The notes beneath the pieces were generated by a model that did not search any database, was not told the origin of the DNA, and worked only from the letters and a program-made list of their open reading frames with translations. Position numbers and translations under genes: made by a program. Shown piece by piece: positions 34,600 to 45,454 of a stretch of 64,000 nt of DNA; the first letter of the stretch is position 1, and each line of letters starts with the position of its first letter. Source of the DNA: Epiperipatus broadwayi (lineage: Eukaryota; Onychophora; Udeonychophora; Euonychophora; Peripatidae); assembly GCA_028023455.1 (NCBI GenBank), contig JAQFVV010006215.1:10127950-10191949 (forward strand), written 5' to 3'.

Positions 34600-35470
34600 T
34601 TTAATTCATTTAATAAAAGCTCTTTATTTTTAATATTAGCAGTTACATTATTATTTCATTTATATTCAATTGCATCTTTGCCTTAATTTCAATAACTTGC
34701 TTTTTAATATGACAATTATTTAATGGTACATAATTTAACCCCTTTTTTAAAACATCCATCTCTTCATCACTAAAAATTCTATTAGTTAAATTAATAACAA
34801 ATTTTTCCCCTCTTTTATTTTAATATTTATCACTTAATATATTATTATTCTTATTATTATACTTATTAATCATTAAATTTTTTACAATGCCTTTCTAAAA
34901 CCCTTTTTTAAATGTCATATCTTTTTAATAAAAATATTTTTTAATTCTTCTTCTTCTTAATTGTAATTAAATCTCTTAAACTATCATATATATTCTTAAT
35001 AATATTTAATAATTCAAACTTTCTTTTATATGCCAAATTAAATTTTTTTTTAACATTTTCTTTTCCCATTTTAATATATAATTTTTGTAAGTCTGAAGCA
35101 ATATCAAAAAACATTATAAATTTCTTTAAAGAAATAAATTTAGGAATTAATTATTAATCAAACACTTTTGTAAACATTTTATATCCAATGTTATTTTATA
35201 ATTTTCAATTTGTACTTCATCCCATTTCCTAATCTCATCAATATATTTCTTTAATTTCAAATTGTCCTTTCAAATTATTAATATATTATATCCATAATTA
35301 ACTCATATTTTTCTTCAAATTTTTGTTAAAACAAAAGTCATTGGAATATCTGTATTTATGCATATATATTTTCCTCCAAAAAATATCAACATCCAAGATA
35401 ATGGTAAATCAATGAATTTAAAATATCATCTACACATTGTTTCATTTTTTTCACTGACATATATGATTGT
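34600..35470 (-). pseudogene. Penelope-like retroelement remnant (N-terminal region)
   Basis: On the minus strand, about 34800 down to 34690, the reading VINLTNRIFSDEEMDVLKKG followed by LNYVP matches the N-terminal block of Penelope-like reverse transcriptases (NLS...LT..E..LL.KGLNF.P). Upstream pieces to 35460 are Lys/Ile/Asn-rich and protein-like but interrupted. The catalytic reverse transcriptase and GIY-YIG parts that should follow to the left are missing; the sequence runs into AT-rich DNA and then the Tigger-like element. Family call is from one motif block, so moderate at best. Confidence 0.4.
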
Positions 35471-36245
35471 TATTGGTGAAAAAAGCAATGGGTGGGGGAA
35501 TCTATCAGTCTAATAAATACAAAATTATTGAACTTCATTTTTATGATTTAAGAAAGATTAAATTATTTTGTTACACTTTTTAAAAACATCATCAATAACA
35601 AAAATGTATTATTATTTTAAAAAGTCATCAATTAAAAAAACACATTTCAAAAGATTAAGAGGTTTTTGTATTTTTTTAATTTTAAATTATTAGATGTCAC
35701 AAATGATATTAAAAACAATTATAGTATTTAAAAAAATCTTTGGGTTGTTGGGGGGGGGAAAATTATAAAATTAAATAATTTAAAAATTATCTATGTGCCT
35801 TACTTTTACCAGATTGGATTAACCTTTCAAATAAATATGTTTTTTGTGCCTAATATCACAATTATTTAATATAATAAATGAAATAAACTAGTAAAGGAAA
35901 AATTAAATAATGAAGTAAATTAATAATTATATGGAAAATTGCTCAAGACATCGTGTGACATTTAATTGGTAATGGCAGATTAACCATTAATCACTTTCCT
36001 GAATTAATCCCAGTAATTTTTTAATATATGTTATTTAACTGCACTGATAACAATAAAATGACAAAGTCTTATGCATATAGTATTAAAATGCCTTAAGTAT
36101 ATCACTTATCTTGCAATACAGAAATAATAAGAATCTTTTTTATTTACAATTAATATAGACAGTTAGCTAATTATATAAATTTATCTTACATAAATTCATC
36201 TTATAAATACTGTACTTCAAGCAATTACTGTTCATTAAAATTACA
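35471..36245. other. AT-rich sequence, no gene recognised
   Basis: Includes a G-run near 35749. No open frames of note. Confidence 0.4.
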
Positions 36246-38440
36246 ATAGTTTTTTTAACTGAAACACAGGCTTATTATATACATGTATCTATATATGTAA
36301 TATAGGGTACATGAGCACAGATTTTCAGATGACCCATCACTCTCCACTCTAATTTACATAACACTGATACACTCAAGCATATATGCTGAAAAATTAAATA
36401 ATCACAAAATTCATGCTAAACCAGCAATCATCAGTTGAGGTCCAGATTATCATCTTCCACACATATGTATTATAAGTGCTCAGATATATATTAAGATAGA
36501 CAATATTCATACTTTAATTGGACAGTCTCCAATCTCCACACACTCCAACTCTTCCACCGTCCATCCAATTGAAAATCTGATGATGGTTAGAAGGCCCCCC
36601 TGAGGCCGAGGATTCTTGTCACACCCCATGTTTATTGATCTGAACCCCAATGTGACAGGGGACATAATCCATTTAATACATATGCAAGAATGGGCAGACA
36701 TCTCTATAATATAATAACAAACAGATTTTCAATTGGATGGACGATTGAAGAGTTGGAGTATGTGGTAGATTGGAGCCTGTCCATTAAAGTATGAAGATTG
36801 TCTATCTTAATATATATCTGAGCACTTATAGTATATATGTGTGGGAGATGATAATCTGGACCAACTGATGATTGCTGGTTTAGCATGAAATACATATATT
36901 GGTGATTATTTATTATTTCAGCATATATGTGCTTGAGTGTATCAGTGTTATTAGATAGAGTGGAGAGTGATGGGTCATCTGAAAGTCTGTGCTTATATAC
37001 CCTATATTACATATATAGATACAAGTATATAATAAGCCTGTGTTTCAGTTATTACATTGTAGAGATGTCTGCCCATCCTTGCATATGTATTAAATGGATT
37101 ATGTCCTGTACATGTGGGGTTCAGATTGACCTTAGGTCAACATGGGTGTGACAAGAATCTTGGCCTCAGGGTGGCCTTCGAGCATTCCATCATCAGATTT
37201 TCAATTGGATGGACGGTTGAAGAGTTGGAGGGTGTGGTAGATTGGAGCCTGTCCATTAAAGTATGAAGATTGTCTATCTTAATATATATATGAGCACTTA
37301 TAGTATATATGGGTGGCAGATGATAATCTGGACCAACTGATGATTGCTGGTTTAGCATGAAATACTTTGGTGATTATTTATCTTTTCTACATATATGTGC
37401 TTGAGTGTATCAGTATTATTAGATGAGAAGGGGAGAGTGATGGGTCATCTGAAAGTCTGTGTTAATAGTTTTTTTAATAAATGTATAAATAATTACTAAT
37501 CGTTTTTTATTAAGTTATATCATATAAATTTTAATATTTTAATACAAATTTATTTTATATAGCTGGAGTCTATATGTAATATAGGAGATTTGAACACAGA
37601 CTTTCAATCTTCCTTTGGCTATCCACTCTATCTCATACAATCAGTACACATGACTACACACATGACCACATACATGTGAAAAAAGATAAATAACCAATAT
37701 ACATATTTTGTGCTGAACCAGCACTCATCAGTTGATCTAGATAATCATCTTTTACACACATATGTAATCATGCTCAGTTTATATTTAGATAGCAAATCTT
37801 CACACTTTAATGAACAGGCTTCAATCTACTCCATCCTCCATGTTTTCAGCCTTCCATATCATTAAAAATCTGATGATGAAATGCCAAATCCTTTGTTAAT
37901 GCCAATATTATTGAGCGTCGTGTATATGGACCTTAAGTCACTCTGACTCATCCATTTAAATACACAGAAAAGGGATAGGCAGGGTATAAGCTGAATTTGT
38001 AATATTTTAAATATTTTATATAGCTGGGATCTATACATAATATAGGGGATTTGAACACAGACTTTATCTCCTTTATACAACTGATACTTATGACCACACA
38101 CATGTGAAAAATATAAATGATCTCCAAAAATATGTATTTCGTGCTAATGAGTTGGAGGGTGGAGTAGATTGAAGCCTGTCCATTAAAGATTTTTTATCTT
38201 AATATAAACTGAGCACTGATTATATATGTCTGGGAGATGATGATCTGAATCAACAGATGAGTTTTGGTACAACACAATATATATATATATATATAGGAGA
38301 TCATTTATCTTTTTCACATGTATATGGTCATGTGTATCAGTCATATGAGATTGGAGTGAGTGACCAAAGGAAACTTGAAAGTCTGTATTCAAATTCCCTA
38401 ATATTACATATTAATTTTAGTAATAAACTTTTTTATTAAA
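36246..38440. repeat. Cluster of a ~470-bp repeat in both orientations
   Basis: Units read minus at 36246-36715, plus at 36722-37195 and 37196-37465 (head-to-tail, period about 473), minus at about 37560-38147 and plus at 38149-38410. Shared landmarks are CAGATTTTCAATTGGATGG, CCTGTCCATTAAAG, CAACTGATGA, AAAGTCTGTGTTCAAAT and CTATATTACATATA. Adjacent opposite units make large inverted repeats able to form cruciforms. A segment near TGGATGACC-AAAGGAA followed about 20 bases later by GTGTTCAAATCC resembles the A and B boxes of a tRNA-type pol III promoter, so a tRNA-derived SINE origin is possible. Short frames inside are repeat by-products. Confidence 0.85.
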
Positions 38441-39886
38441 GATCAGTTATACCTTTTATTAATCAAAGAGTATTTACTTAAAATTTGCATTTGTAAAGTG
38501 ATTTATATAATATAGATTATTCAACATTTTAAATCATATGGAATGTTATAGCTTAATGAAAAGACTGATTTTTATTATGAATTATTTACATATTTTCCCC
38601 CAACATCTATAACTCTATATTTGAAGAGTACAAATAAATTGATGTTTAAGAAAAATAAATTTACCTACTATTAGACTAAAAAATAAATAAATTGTCATAA
38701 AATTTTATAATCTTTGTCTACTGTTGATCTTTTTAAAAATATTAACGGATATCCTTGAGTTGACATTAATGATTAAACATATAGTTTTGCAGGGTGATAG
38801 CTTTAATTCCACATTATGTCAATGTCGATAGAAGTTGTCCTCACATTGAGAGACAGTGGTGTCTTAATTGAGTTTTAGTAAGATGATAGTGATAATGCAT
38901 TCGAATGCAAAATAGAAAAATACAAAGTAAAGATGAGTGGTAACAAAATTGAAAATCAAATTGGTTAAATATGTACTATTTTACAACCTTAATTATTATA
39001 TAATAAATTTTTACTGTATCGGAATTATTATTATACATAAGAATAATCCCTTTGTGTGTGAAATTTAGATTAATATTGCATTGAAAAATCAAACACAGTA
39101 GACAGTACAAATGTATGTTTAATTTAAAGCAAATTCAAAATTTAAAATCAAACAAGGTGTATTTATATGTATCAGAATATCAACATTGATGTGCAAATTC
39201 AGGTGCTTTTATTTACATTTAATATATATTATAAAAAATGTATGTAAAAGTACTCAGATCAGTTTTTTTTAACAGTCATGAGCTATTTTTTTTTTTCATT
39301 CTTATTTTTACCAATAAGAGATACTTTTTAATAAAAAAAAACAATATATATATATGTTTAAATTAATATATAATAATTTTCAGATTTAATATGGGTATTT
39401 TTTGTATGCATTTGTGAAAAGTGGGGAGAGATACCAGACTTTTTGTTGTTGTTATGTTTTTTAAAAAAAAAAAGTCTTGTTGAAGAAAACATTAATATCC
39501 CCATGGTGAAGAACCTTTGGATCATGTTAACAACAAATTATTTTAAAACTTAATATCCTAAATAATGATAATCAGACTGAGTATCCAGCCTTATTTTAAA
39601 AAAGGGAGTAAAACTATAGGCTTATTTTATTTGGTTCCCAACTTGGGGAAAGAGATATTTGGTAGCAGTAAATGAAATAAAAAAAATATTGTTAGATGTT
39701 AAAAAAGTAGATATAGGGTTATGATAGGAAGGCAAAAGGATGGATAATTGAAAGATTAATTAAGTAAGATAGTGATCAAGATGCTATGTAATAAGGATTC
39801 AAACTAGCAAATAGTTTTATGTGATGTTTAAATAAAATATAGTTTTGTATCCCAATTTTATGTGAGTAATAGAATAAAAAGTAAAT
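38441..39886. other. AT-rich sequence; one weak candidate terminal exon
   Basis: At 38793-38871, after TTTTGCAG, a frame reads 25 residues containing VNVDRSCPHIERQWC to a TGA stop, in slightly less AT-rich sequence. No partner exon, and no family likeness. Otherwise nothing recognised. Confidence 0.2.
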
Positions 39887-40386
39887 NNNNNNNNNNNNNN
39901 NNNNNNNNNNNNNNNNNNNNNNNNNNNNNNNNNNNNNNNNNNNNNNNNNNNNNNNNNNNNNNNNNNNNNNNNNNNNNNNNNNNNNNNNNNNNNNNNNNNN
40001 NNNNNNNNNNNNNNNNNNNNNNNNNNNNNNNNNNNNNNNNNNNNNNNNNNNNNNNNNNNNNNNNNNNNNNNNNNNNNNNNNNNNNNNNNNNNNNNNNNNN
40101 NNNNNNNNNNNNNNNNNNNNNNNNNNNNNNNNNNNNNNNNNNNNNNNNNNNNNNNNNNNNNNNNNNNNNNNNNNNNNNNNNNNNNNNNNNNNNNNNNNNN
40201 NNNNNNNNNNNNNNNNNNNNNNNNNNNNNNNNNNNNNNNNNNNNNNNNNNNNNNNNNNNNNNNNNNNNNNNNNNNNNNNNNNNNNNNNNNNNNNNNNNNN
40301 NNNNNNNNNNNNNNNNNNNNNNNNNNNNNNNNNNNNNNNNNNNNNNNNNNNNNNNNNNNNNNNNNNNNNNNNNNNNNNNNNNNNNN
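39887..40386. other. Assembly gap (500 N)
   Basis: Exactly 500 N, a conventional placeholder length, so the true gap size is unknown. Any frame bridging it is meaningless. Confidence 0.99.
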
Positions 40387-40390
40387 TTTA

Positions 40391-40450
40391 AATGTGCATT
40401 AATAAAAATCTATTTGTGTGTTAATTACTGGCAGTGGCTTCTTTTATTTT
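40391..40450 (-). repeat. Inverted copy of the repeat fragment found after the LINE at 2565
   Basis: Its complement shares AAAATAAAAG, GCCACTGCCAGTAATTAACA and following CAAA with 2565-2610. It sits four bases after the gap, so more of the repeat probably lies in missing sequence. Confidence 0.75.
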
Positions 40451-40594
40451 ATTGTTTTAAATATTAAAATATTTTGAGAATCTAAATCTATTAAAACTTA
40501 TAAAAATGTTTAAAATCTCTACTACTCTATGAGCTAATGACATTGGGCAAACAGTCAGAATATATAAAAAAAAATTTTTTTTGAATCTTAACTT

Positions 40595-40665
40595 ACGTAT
40601 CTGCCTACTATATAATTTTTTCTAGGTTCAAATGCCTAGATGGCGCCCTCGTACGGCAGATACGT
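40595..40665. other. Nested hairpin, possible structured RNA or element end
   Basis: An outer perfect 11-bp stem (ACGTATCTGCC at 40595-40605, GGCAGATACGT at 40655-40665) encloses an inner 6-bp stem TCTAGG/CCTAGA (40621-40626, 40635-40640) with loop TTCAAATG. The inner part resembles a tRNA T-arm, but no full cloverleaf can be drawn. Less AT-rich than its surroundings. Confidence 0.5.
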
Positions 40666-40899
40666 TCAAGATCCCTTCAGTGACCGGTAAAATATATATA
40701 ACACGAGTGTTTTCTTGTGGTTTAAAATTAGGCGAGATTGCAGACGCACTATGATACATTGGGGGTTTAAACTAAGGTATGAGTGCAGGAAAGATGTGAG
40801 AAACGGTGAAATAAAGATCTGCAAAGCAAATCTTACTGTTTTAATATATATATATTGTAAAAACATCAGAGAAACATTTATACATACATCAACTGAGAC

Positions 40900-41300
40900 C
40901 TAAAAGATAATTCAGAGAGCTAAACAACAGAGTCCAATGAACAAATTATCAGACAATTCAGATAACTGGTCAGTAGAGAATCCAACAATTAGATTAGTTG
41001 ATCCTAAGAAATGATCAACAGTTCAATGATTAGATCATCACTCAAGCCAGATAAATGAACAACAGAAAATCTAATGATAAGTTGAAGACAACTCACACTG
41101 ATCAACAGAAAATTCAATAACCAGATCGATTGTCCTAAAAACTAATCAATGATATAATGACAGATAACCCAGAGTCAGAATGATTAGATAAATCAAACCT
41201 GGAGAATGATAAAATAGAGAATTTAATGACAATATATAAACTGGAAAACTGATCAACAGTCCAATGGCCAAATCAGCAGAACTATTGACCAAGCCATCAT
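40900..41300. repeat. Degenerate minisatellite
   Basis: About eight to ten loosely related units rich in GATCAACAG, AATCCAATGA and CAGATAA words, with period variable around 35-60 bases. Purine-plus-C biased on the plus strand. Confidence 0.6.
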
Positions 41301-41404
41301 AGAAAAAAGGCATAAATGGCTAAGTACAAGAAGAATTACAGGTAAATCATATTAAACAATTTAAAGAAATAAAATATAATGTATTCAGATAGGAATGTAT
41401 AAAC

Positions 41405-41714
41405 CAGGGGTAGTCAATCTTTTTATACCTACCGCCCATTTTTGTATCTCTGTTAGTAGTAAAATTTTCTAATTGCCCACCAGTTCCACAGTAATGCTGA
41501 TTTATAAAGTAGGGAAGTAACTTTATTTTATAAAATTTATAAAGCAGAGTTACAACAAGCTAAAGCATATAAATCTCTATGAATATTTTTTAAAAAATCA
41601 ATTAAATGTAAAAAAAAAAAAAAAGTGATTCATTGTCGGGTAAAACCCCTACCGCCCACCATGAAGGCTCGAATGCCCACTAGTAGGTGGTAGGGACCAG
41701 ATTAACTACCACTG
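41405..41714. mobile_element. SPIN-like hAT MITE (310 bp)
   Basis: Ends CAGGGGTAGTCAATCT and, inverted, CAGTGGTAGTTAATCT form hAT-type terminal repeats. The sequence following the left end (TTTTTATACCTACCGCCCA, then a GTATCTCTGTTAGTAGTAAA block, and TACCGCCCACCATGAA near the right end) agrees closely with what I recall of SPIN ('Space Invaders') elements, a hAT family known from mammals, reptiles, a triatomine bug and a pond snail. It has no coding capacity. The left flank GTATAAAC recurs with one change after the element (CTATAAAC), separated from it by four bases. SPIN identity rests on memory, not an alignment. Confidence 0.78.
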
Positions 41715-41726
41715 GTCACTATAAAC

Positions 41727-42251
41727 CAGTGTTCTTCAACCCTTGGTCCGTGGCCCGGTGCTGGGCCGTGGAACTTTTCTGCAGGCCCGCATGCTTGACG
41801 GGCAGTAAAAAGTTTGTAATAATAAATAATAAGAGTTAAACTTTTAATTAATATAGCCAATTTTTATTTATTTTTTCATTTCATTTTTACCCAATTAAAA
41901 AAAAAAGAAAACAGAACGAAAACAAAATCTAATCAATCATTCATAAATTAATTTGTTTTTCTAGTTATCACAGATGTTTATGGGGAGGGGGGGTAGAAAT
42001 AAATTTTTTATTACTTTTCTAAAATAATTTTAAAAAAAGTTTTTTATTATATAAACTCCATATATATAAAACTTTATCTTATATATTTAACATTGTTGTT
42101 TTGATCAGTTATAACAATTATGCTTATCTTTAAGAAAATTTATCTATAGACTTCTGCCGGTCTGCAAAATCTTATCCTTATTTTTGCTGGTCCGCGGAAC
42201 CTTATCCTTATTTTTACTGGTCCGCATGTGTGAAAAGGTTGAAGACCACTG
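41727..42251. mobile_element. hAT MITE (525 bp) with TTGGTCCGTGGCCCGG-type end
   Basis: Begins CAGTGTTCTTCAACCCTTGG and ends AGGTTGAAGACCACTG. Flanks CTATAAAC and ATATAAAC (41719-41726, 42252-42259) are an 8-bp duplication with one change, fitting the hAT target pattern nTnnnnAn. Near the right end a GGTCCGC-GAACCTTATCC unit is repeated twice. No transposase frame. Confidence 0.85.
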
Positions 42252-42259
42252 ATATAAAC

Positions 42260-43400
42260 CATTGAAAAAGTTTTTTAACTCCACAACATTGGAAGATAAT
42301 GAATGAATGACATTTCACTTCATGCATTGGCTATAATTTATCTCTAGCCAATAACTTTGTCTTTTCTTTCTCTCATTTCTGTAGAACAAGTAACTATGTG
42401 TTAGACTTGTAGGGAGGGGGGGTCTACTTCTATTATAATAGACAGTTTATTCTACTTCTGATGTAGTTAGTGAATTAATCACATATAAGTATATTAATTG
42501 TCATAACAGTCATAAAGGCAATTTCTATAACATTATATATATTTATATGTATAATTAATTATAGATATAGTGATATATAATTTATCATCTCATCATTTTG
42601 GTAAGGAAATACAATAATGTTACTATTAATATTATAAATATTAAAGAGAATGAATATTGTCATGGACGACTAGAATTATCTTTTGAAATTGTGTTGATGA
42701 ACAAATATATTAAAGAAACTTTAAGTAATTAAATTCAAAAGGTTGCTCTACTGAATAAATAAGACTTGAAAAAATGTGTCTGTCAAAGCTGAGTTCATTT
42801 GCTTTGACTGATTTGGGACATGGAAAAAAATTTCACATAGAAAGTATAATATAGAAGTATAAATGTTAAATAATATTTAGAAATATTAAGTGGTGAATTG
42901 TTTAATAATTAGATTTATAAAAGCCAAAGAAATACTGACTAATGAATGAATTATAAAAAAAGAGAAAGATTTACGATATAAAGGCTTATTATATAAAGGT
43001 AACTTCAATATTAAAATGCTAAACTATTGTTATAGGCTGGTAATTAGCGAAATCAAATGTTATATTGTCGTATTCTATTGTCTACTTCTCTCCACTTTGG
43101 ATAAAGGACTTTACATATTTTAAAATGATTACAAAAAAGAATGTGATACAAATTAATTTTGAAATAAATGTGCATTCGCAGAAACTCATACAATTATTTA
43201 ATTAATTCAATTTAAAAAAAAAAAACATTAATCTTAAAATTTTAAGATATTTAACTTCCTTAGAAAAGTTTAGAAATAATAAATTCTATAAAATTAAATA
43301 AAGCTTCGGTTTATTTGATATATTTAATAATTTAAATAATTAAAAACTGGTACTGCAATTTAAGCGTCTTAAGATATATAAGTGTGAAATTTAAATTTTA
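42260..43400. other. AT-rich sequence, no gene recognised
   Basis: One G-run near 42411. No coherent frames or element ends found. Confidence 0.4.
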
Positions 43401-44045
43401 TAGAATTTTATTTATAGATGTCATATCTGAACTTGTCTTCAGAAGTGGATTAATCCAGATTCCTTCCTTATCTGATCGGATTGAGCACTCATTGTCGCTA
43501 ACCAATGTGTAAACATGTCGATAACTAATAGCCAAAGGGTGAAACATAAATATAGCCAATGTGTAAACATGTATATAAAATCCTACTTTTGCTTAGTATG
43601 AGCCAATAGGTAATGTTGCTCTCTGAATCCAATTGCTGTCAATAAAAGAGAGAACATCTGTCTAACCTGAATGACTGAACAGTGCTCTCAATTGAAACCA
43701 CTTTCAACTGCGAAGGTGTTTCTACTATAATCATTACTAATATGTCTATGTAGTGAGACAAGCCCACAATAGGACTGGAAGCTGCCATGACTACAGCTCA
43801 TCAAGGAAAACTGTCCTGTACAGCTGGAAGAGTCTTCACCAGAACTCACAAGACAAGCTAATATATATAGCTGAAAATGAATTCAGTCATTTGGGCATGA
43901 CCAGCTCATTATTGACTAAGTTATGCATAAAATTGTATTTATTAATGGTATAACATGTATGTATATTTGTTTGAATAAATTATACATATTAACTTTGTGA
44001 ATGTTCATATTTTTTTGATATTACTGTTGGTTTGGGTCTGAAACC
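43401..44045 (+). repeat. Promoter-like block, possible solo LTR
   Basis: A 17-bp motif (CCAATGTGTAAACATGT) occurs twice, at about 43501 and 43557. The second is followed at once by TATATAAAATCC, and AATAAAAGAGAG follows 70 bases on. This spacing of CCAAT motif, TATA box and poly(A) signal is LTR-like. Ends and target duplication could not be fixed. Confidence 0.3.
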
Positions 44046-44099
44046 TGCAATTCAACCAAACACAACAATAGACAACAACAAAAACATTTTTTTTAAAGG

Positions 44100-45060
44100 A
44101 AAGAATATCTTTATTCAAGTTGATTACAAAAAAAAAAACATATACATGAATTACTAACAACTCATACTAGAGAATTTCCAAGGCCAAGTCACATCATTCT
44201 TCATGCTTGGTGTATTCAGTACAATTGTAGTCAATGCTTGTCAAAAGGTCTATATTGTTAATATACAAAGACAGTTTTAGAGGCCAGGCCTCATCATTGA
44301 TTAATTTAGAATTTCTTTTAAACTCCACCAGCTTTAACTGCATGGCAATCTCTTTAGTTGAGGCAATATTTATTGCATAGTAACTTTAATTTTTTACAGC
44401 TTAAAGTTTTTAGCTTGTGGGTAGTAAACTCTTCTCCATCTTTCATGCAATCTTATGTCTATTCAGGTGAACTAAGAAAATATTTCTTCTTACATTGTAT
44501 TTAGTTTGAGTACACCATTTCCTTTAGTGCCCATTCTCTCTCATTTAACGATCCTGCACCAGTATTCAGTCTATTATTCCTGAATTGTTTGTAGTCATTT
44601 GCATGCAGGTTTCATTATCGTTCCATGTGTCCAAGTGTAATGCATCGGGTGCCAACAAACGATCCCAGGTTTTGAGGCCACATAAATTTTCCTTAAAAAT
44701 ATTCCATAAATCCAACATACTTTTCCTGAAAATCAAGTCACATCTAGTGATCTACAGTGCAAAGAAAACAAAAACTGACATTCTTATAGCAGCAAATTTA
44801 CCATTTTCACATTTGATGCTCCCAACTATCTTAACTCTTAAATAGGTTAAATAATGGCACTCGAAAAAATATGATCCTGAGTTTCTTCATAATCATTACA
44901 CAGGCTTCATGTCACAGGAAATGGCTTGTTGGCAGTGAACACAAACAGTACTTTATTACAAAATCCACTATTTTGGGCTCAAAGGGCCCAAATCCTGACT
45001 TCTTAATTAGACCTTTTACAGATATATCCACTAATGAAAAGGTTTTGTTTTGCAAAAAAA
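44100..45060 (-). pseudogene. LINE C-terminal remnant (zinc-binding tail)
   Basis: The minus strand reads a broken protein with SLCNDYEETQDHIF, the pattern of the cysteine/histidine zinc tail after LINE reverse transcriptases (CPLC...EE...DHLFFEC). Upstream are ISVKGLIKKSGFGPFEP and downstream LDFQEKYVGFMEYF-like pieces. Several stops interrupt it. The reverse transcriptase itself is missing. Confidence 0.4.
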
Positions 45061-45454
45061 AAATTAGTATAAATTAATGTTCATTTTTTTTATATATTTA
45101 TATAAATAAAATAAAAAAATGTGAGCGATAATTATCATGCTTTTAATGTTATTGTGATCATTGAAATCATTATTATTGTTCTTATTTACTAATAACTTGC
45201 CAATATTATGTTGTACATTTTCTAAGATTTGCTTAATGACTATATGCTGATTTGATAATATTAAAATTCAGGGCTTTATTTAATAAGAGAAGTAGCTACA
45301 CTAAAAAACAATTGAATGGTTTATTGCTCTGAAGTTCATAAGTAAATAGTGGTCTATAAACATTGAGTATGAGAATCCACCACTCTATCACAATGTCAAA
45401 CCACATATGGCATATATTATTCTGTTAAGATACAGAGTAACCCATATTTCCTAT

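Noticed and set aside
36507-37358. Several 63-74 aa frames in the 36-37 kb cluster
   Set aside because: The same residues recur in both orientations because the DNA repeats; no start or splice context supports translation.
39862-40467. 201-aa frame across the N run
   Set aside because: Most of it is unknown bases of a fixed-length gap, so the frame is not real.
40621-40640. tRNA gene suggested by GGTTCAAATGCC
   Set aside because: Only a T-arm-like hairpin is present; acceptor, D and anticodon arms cannot be drawn.
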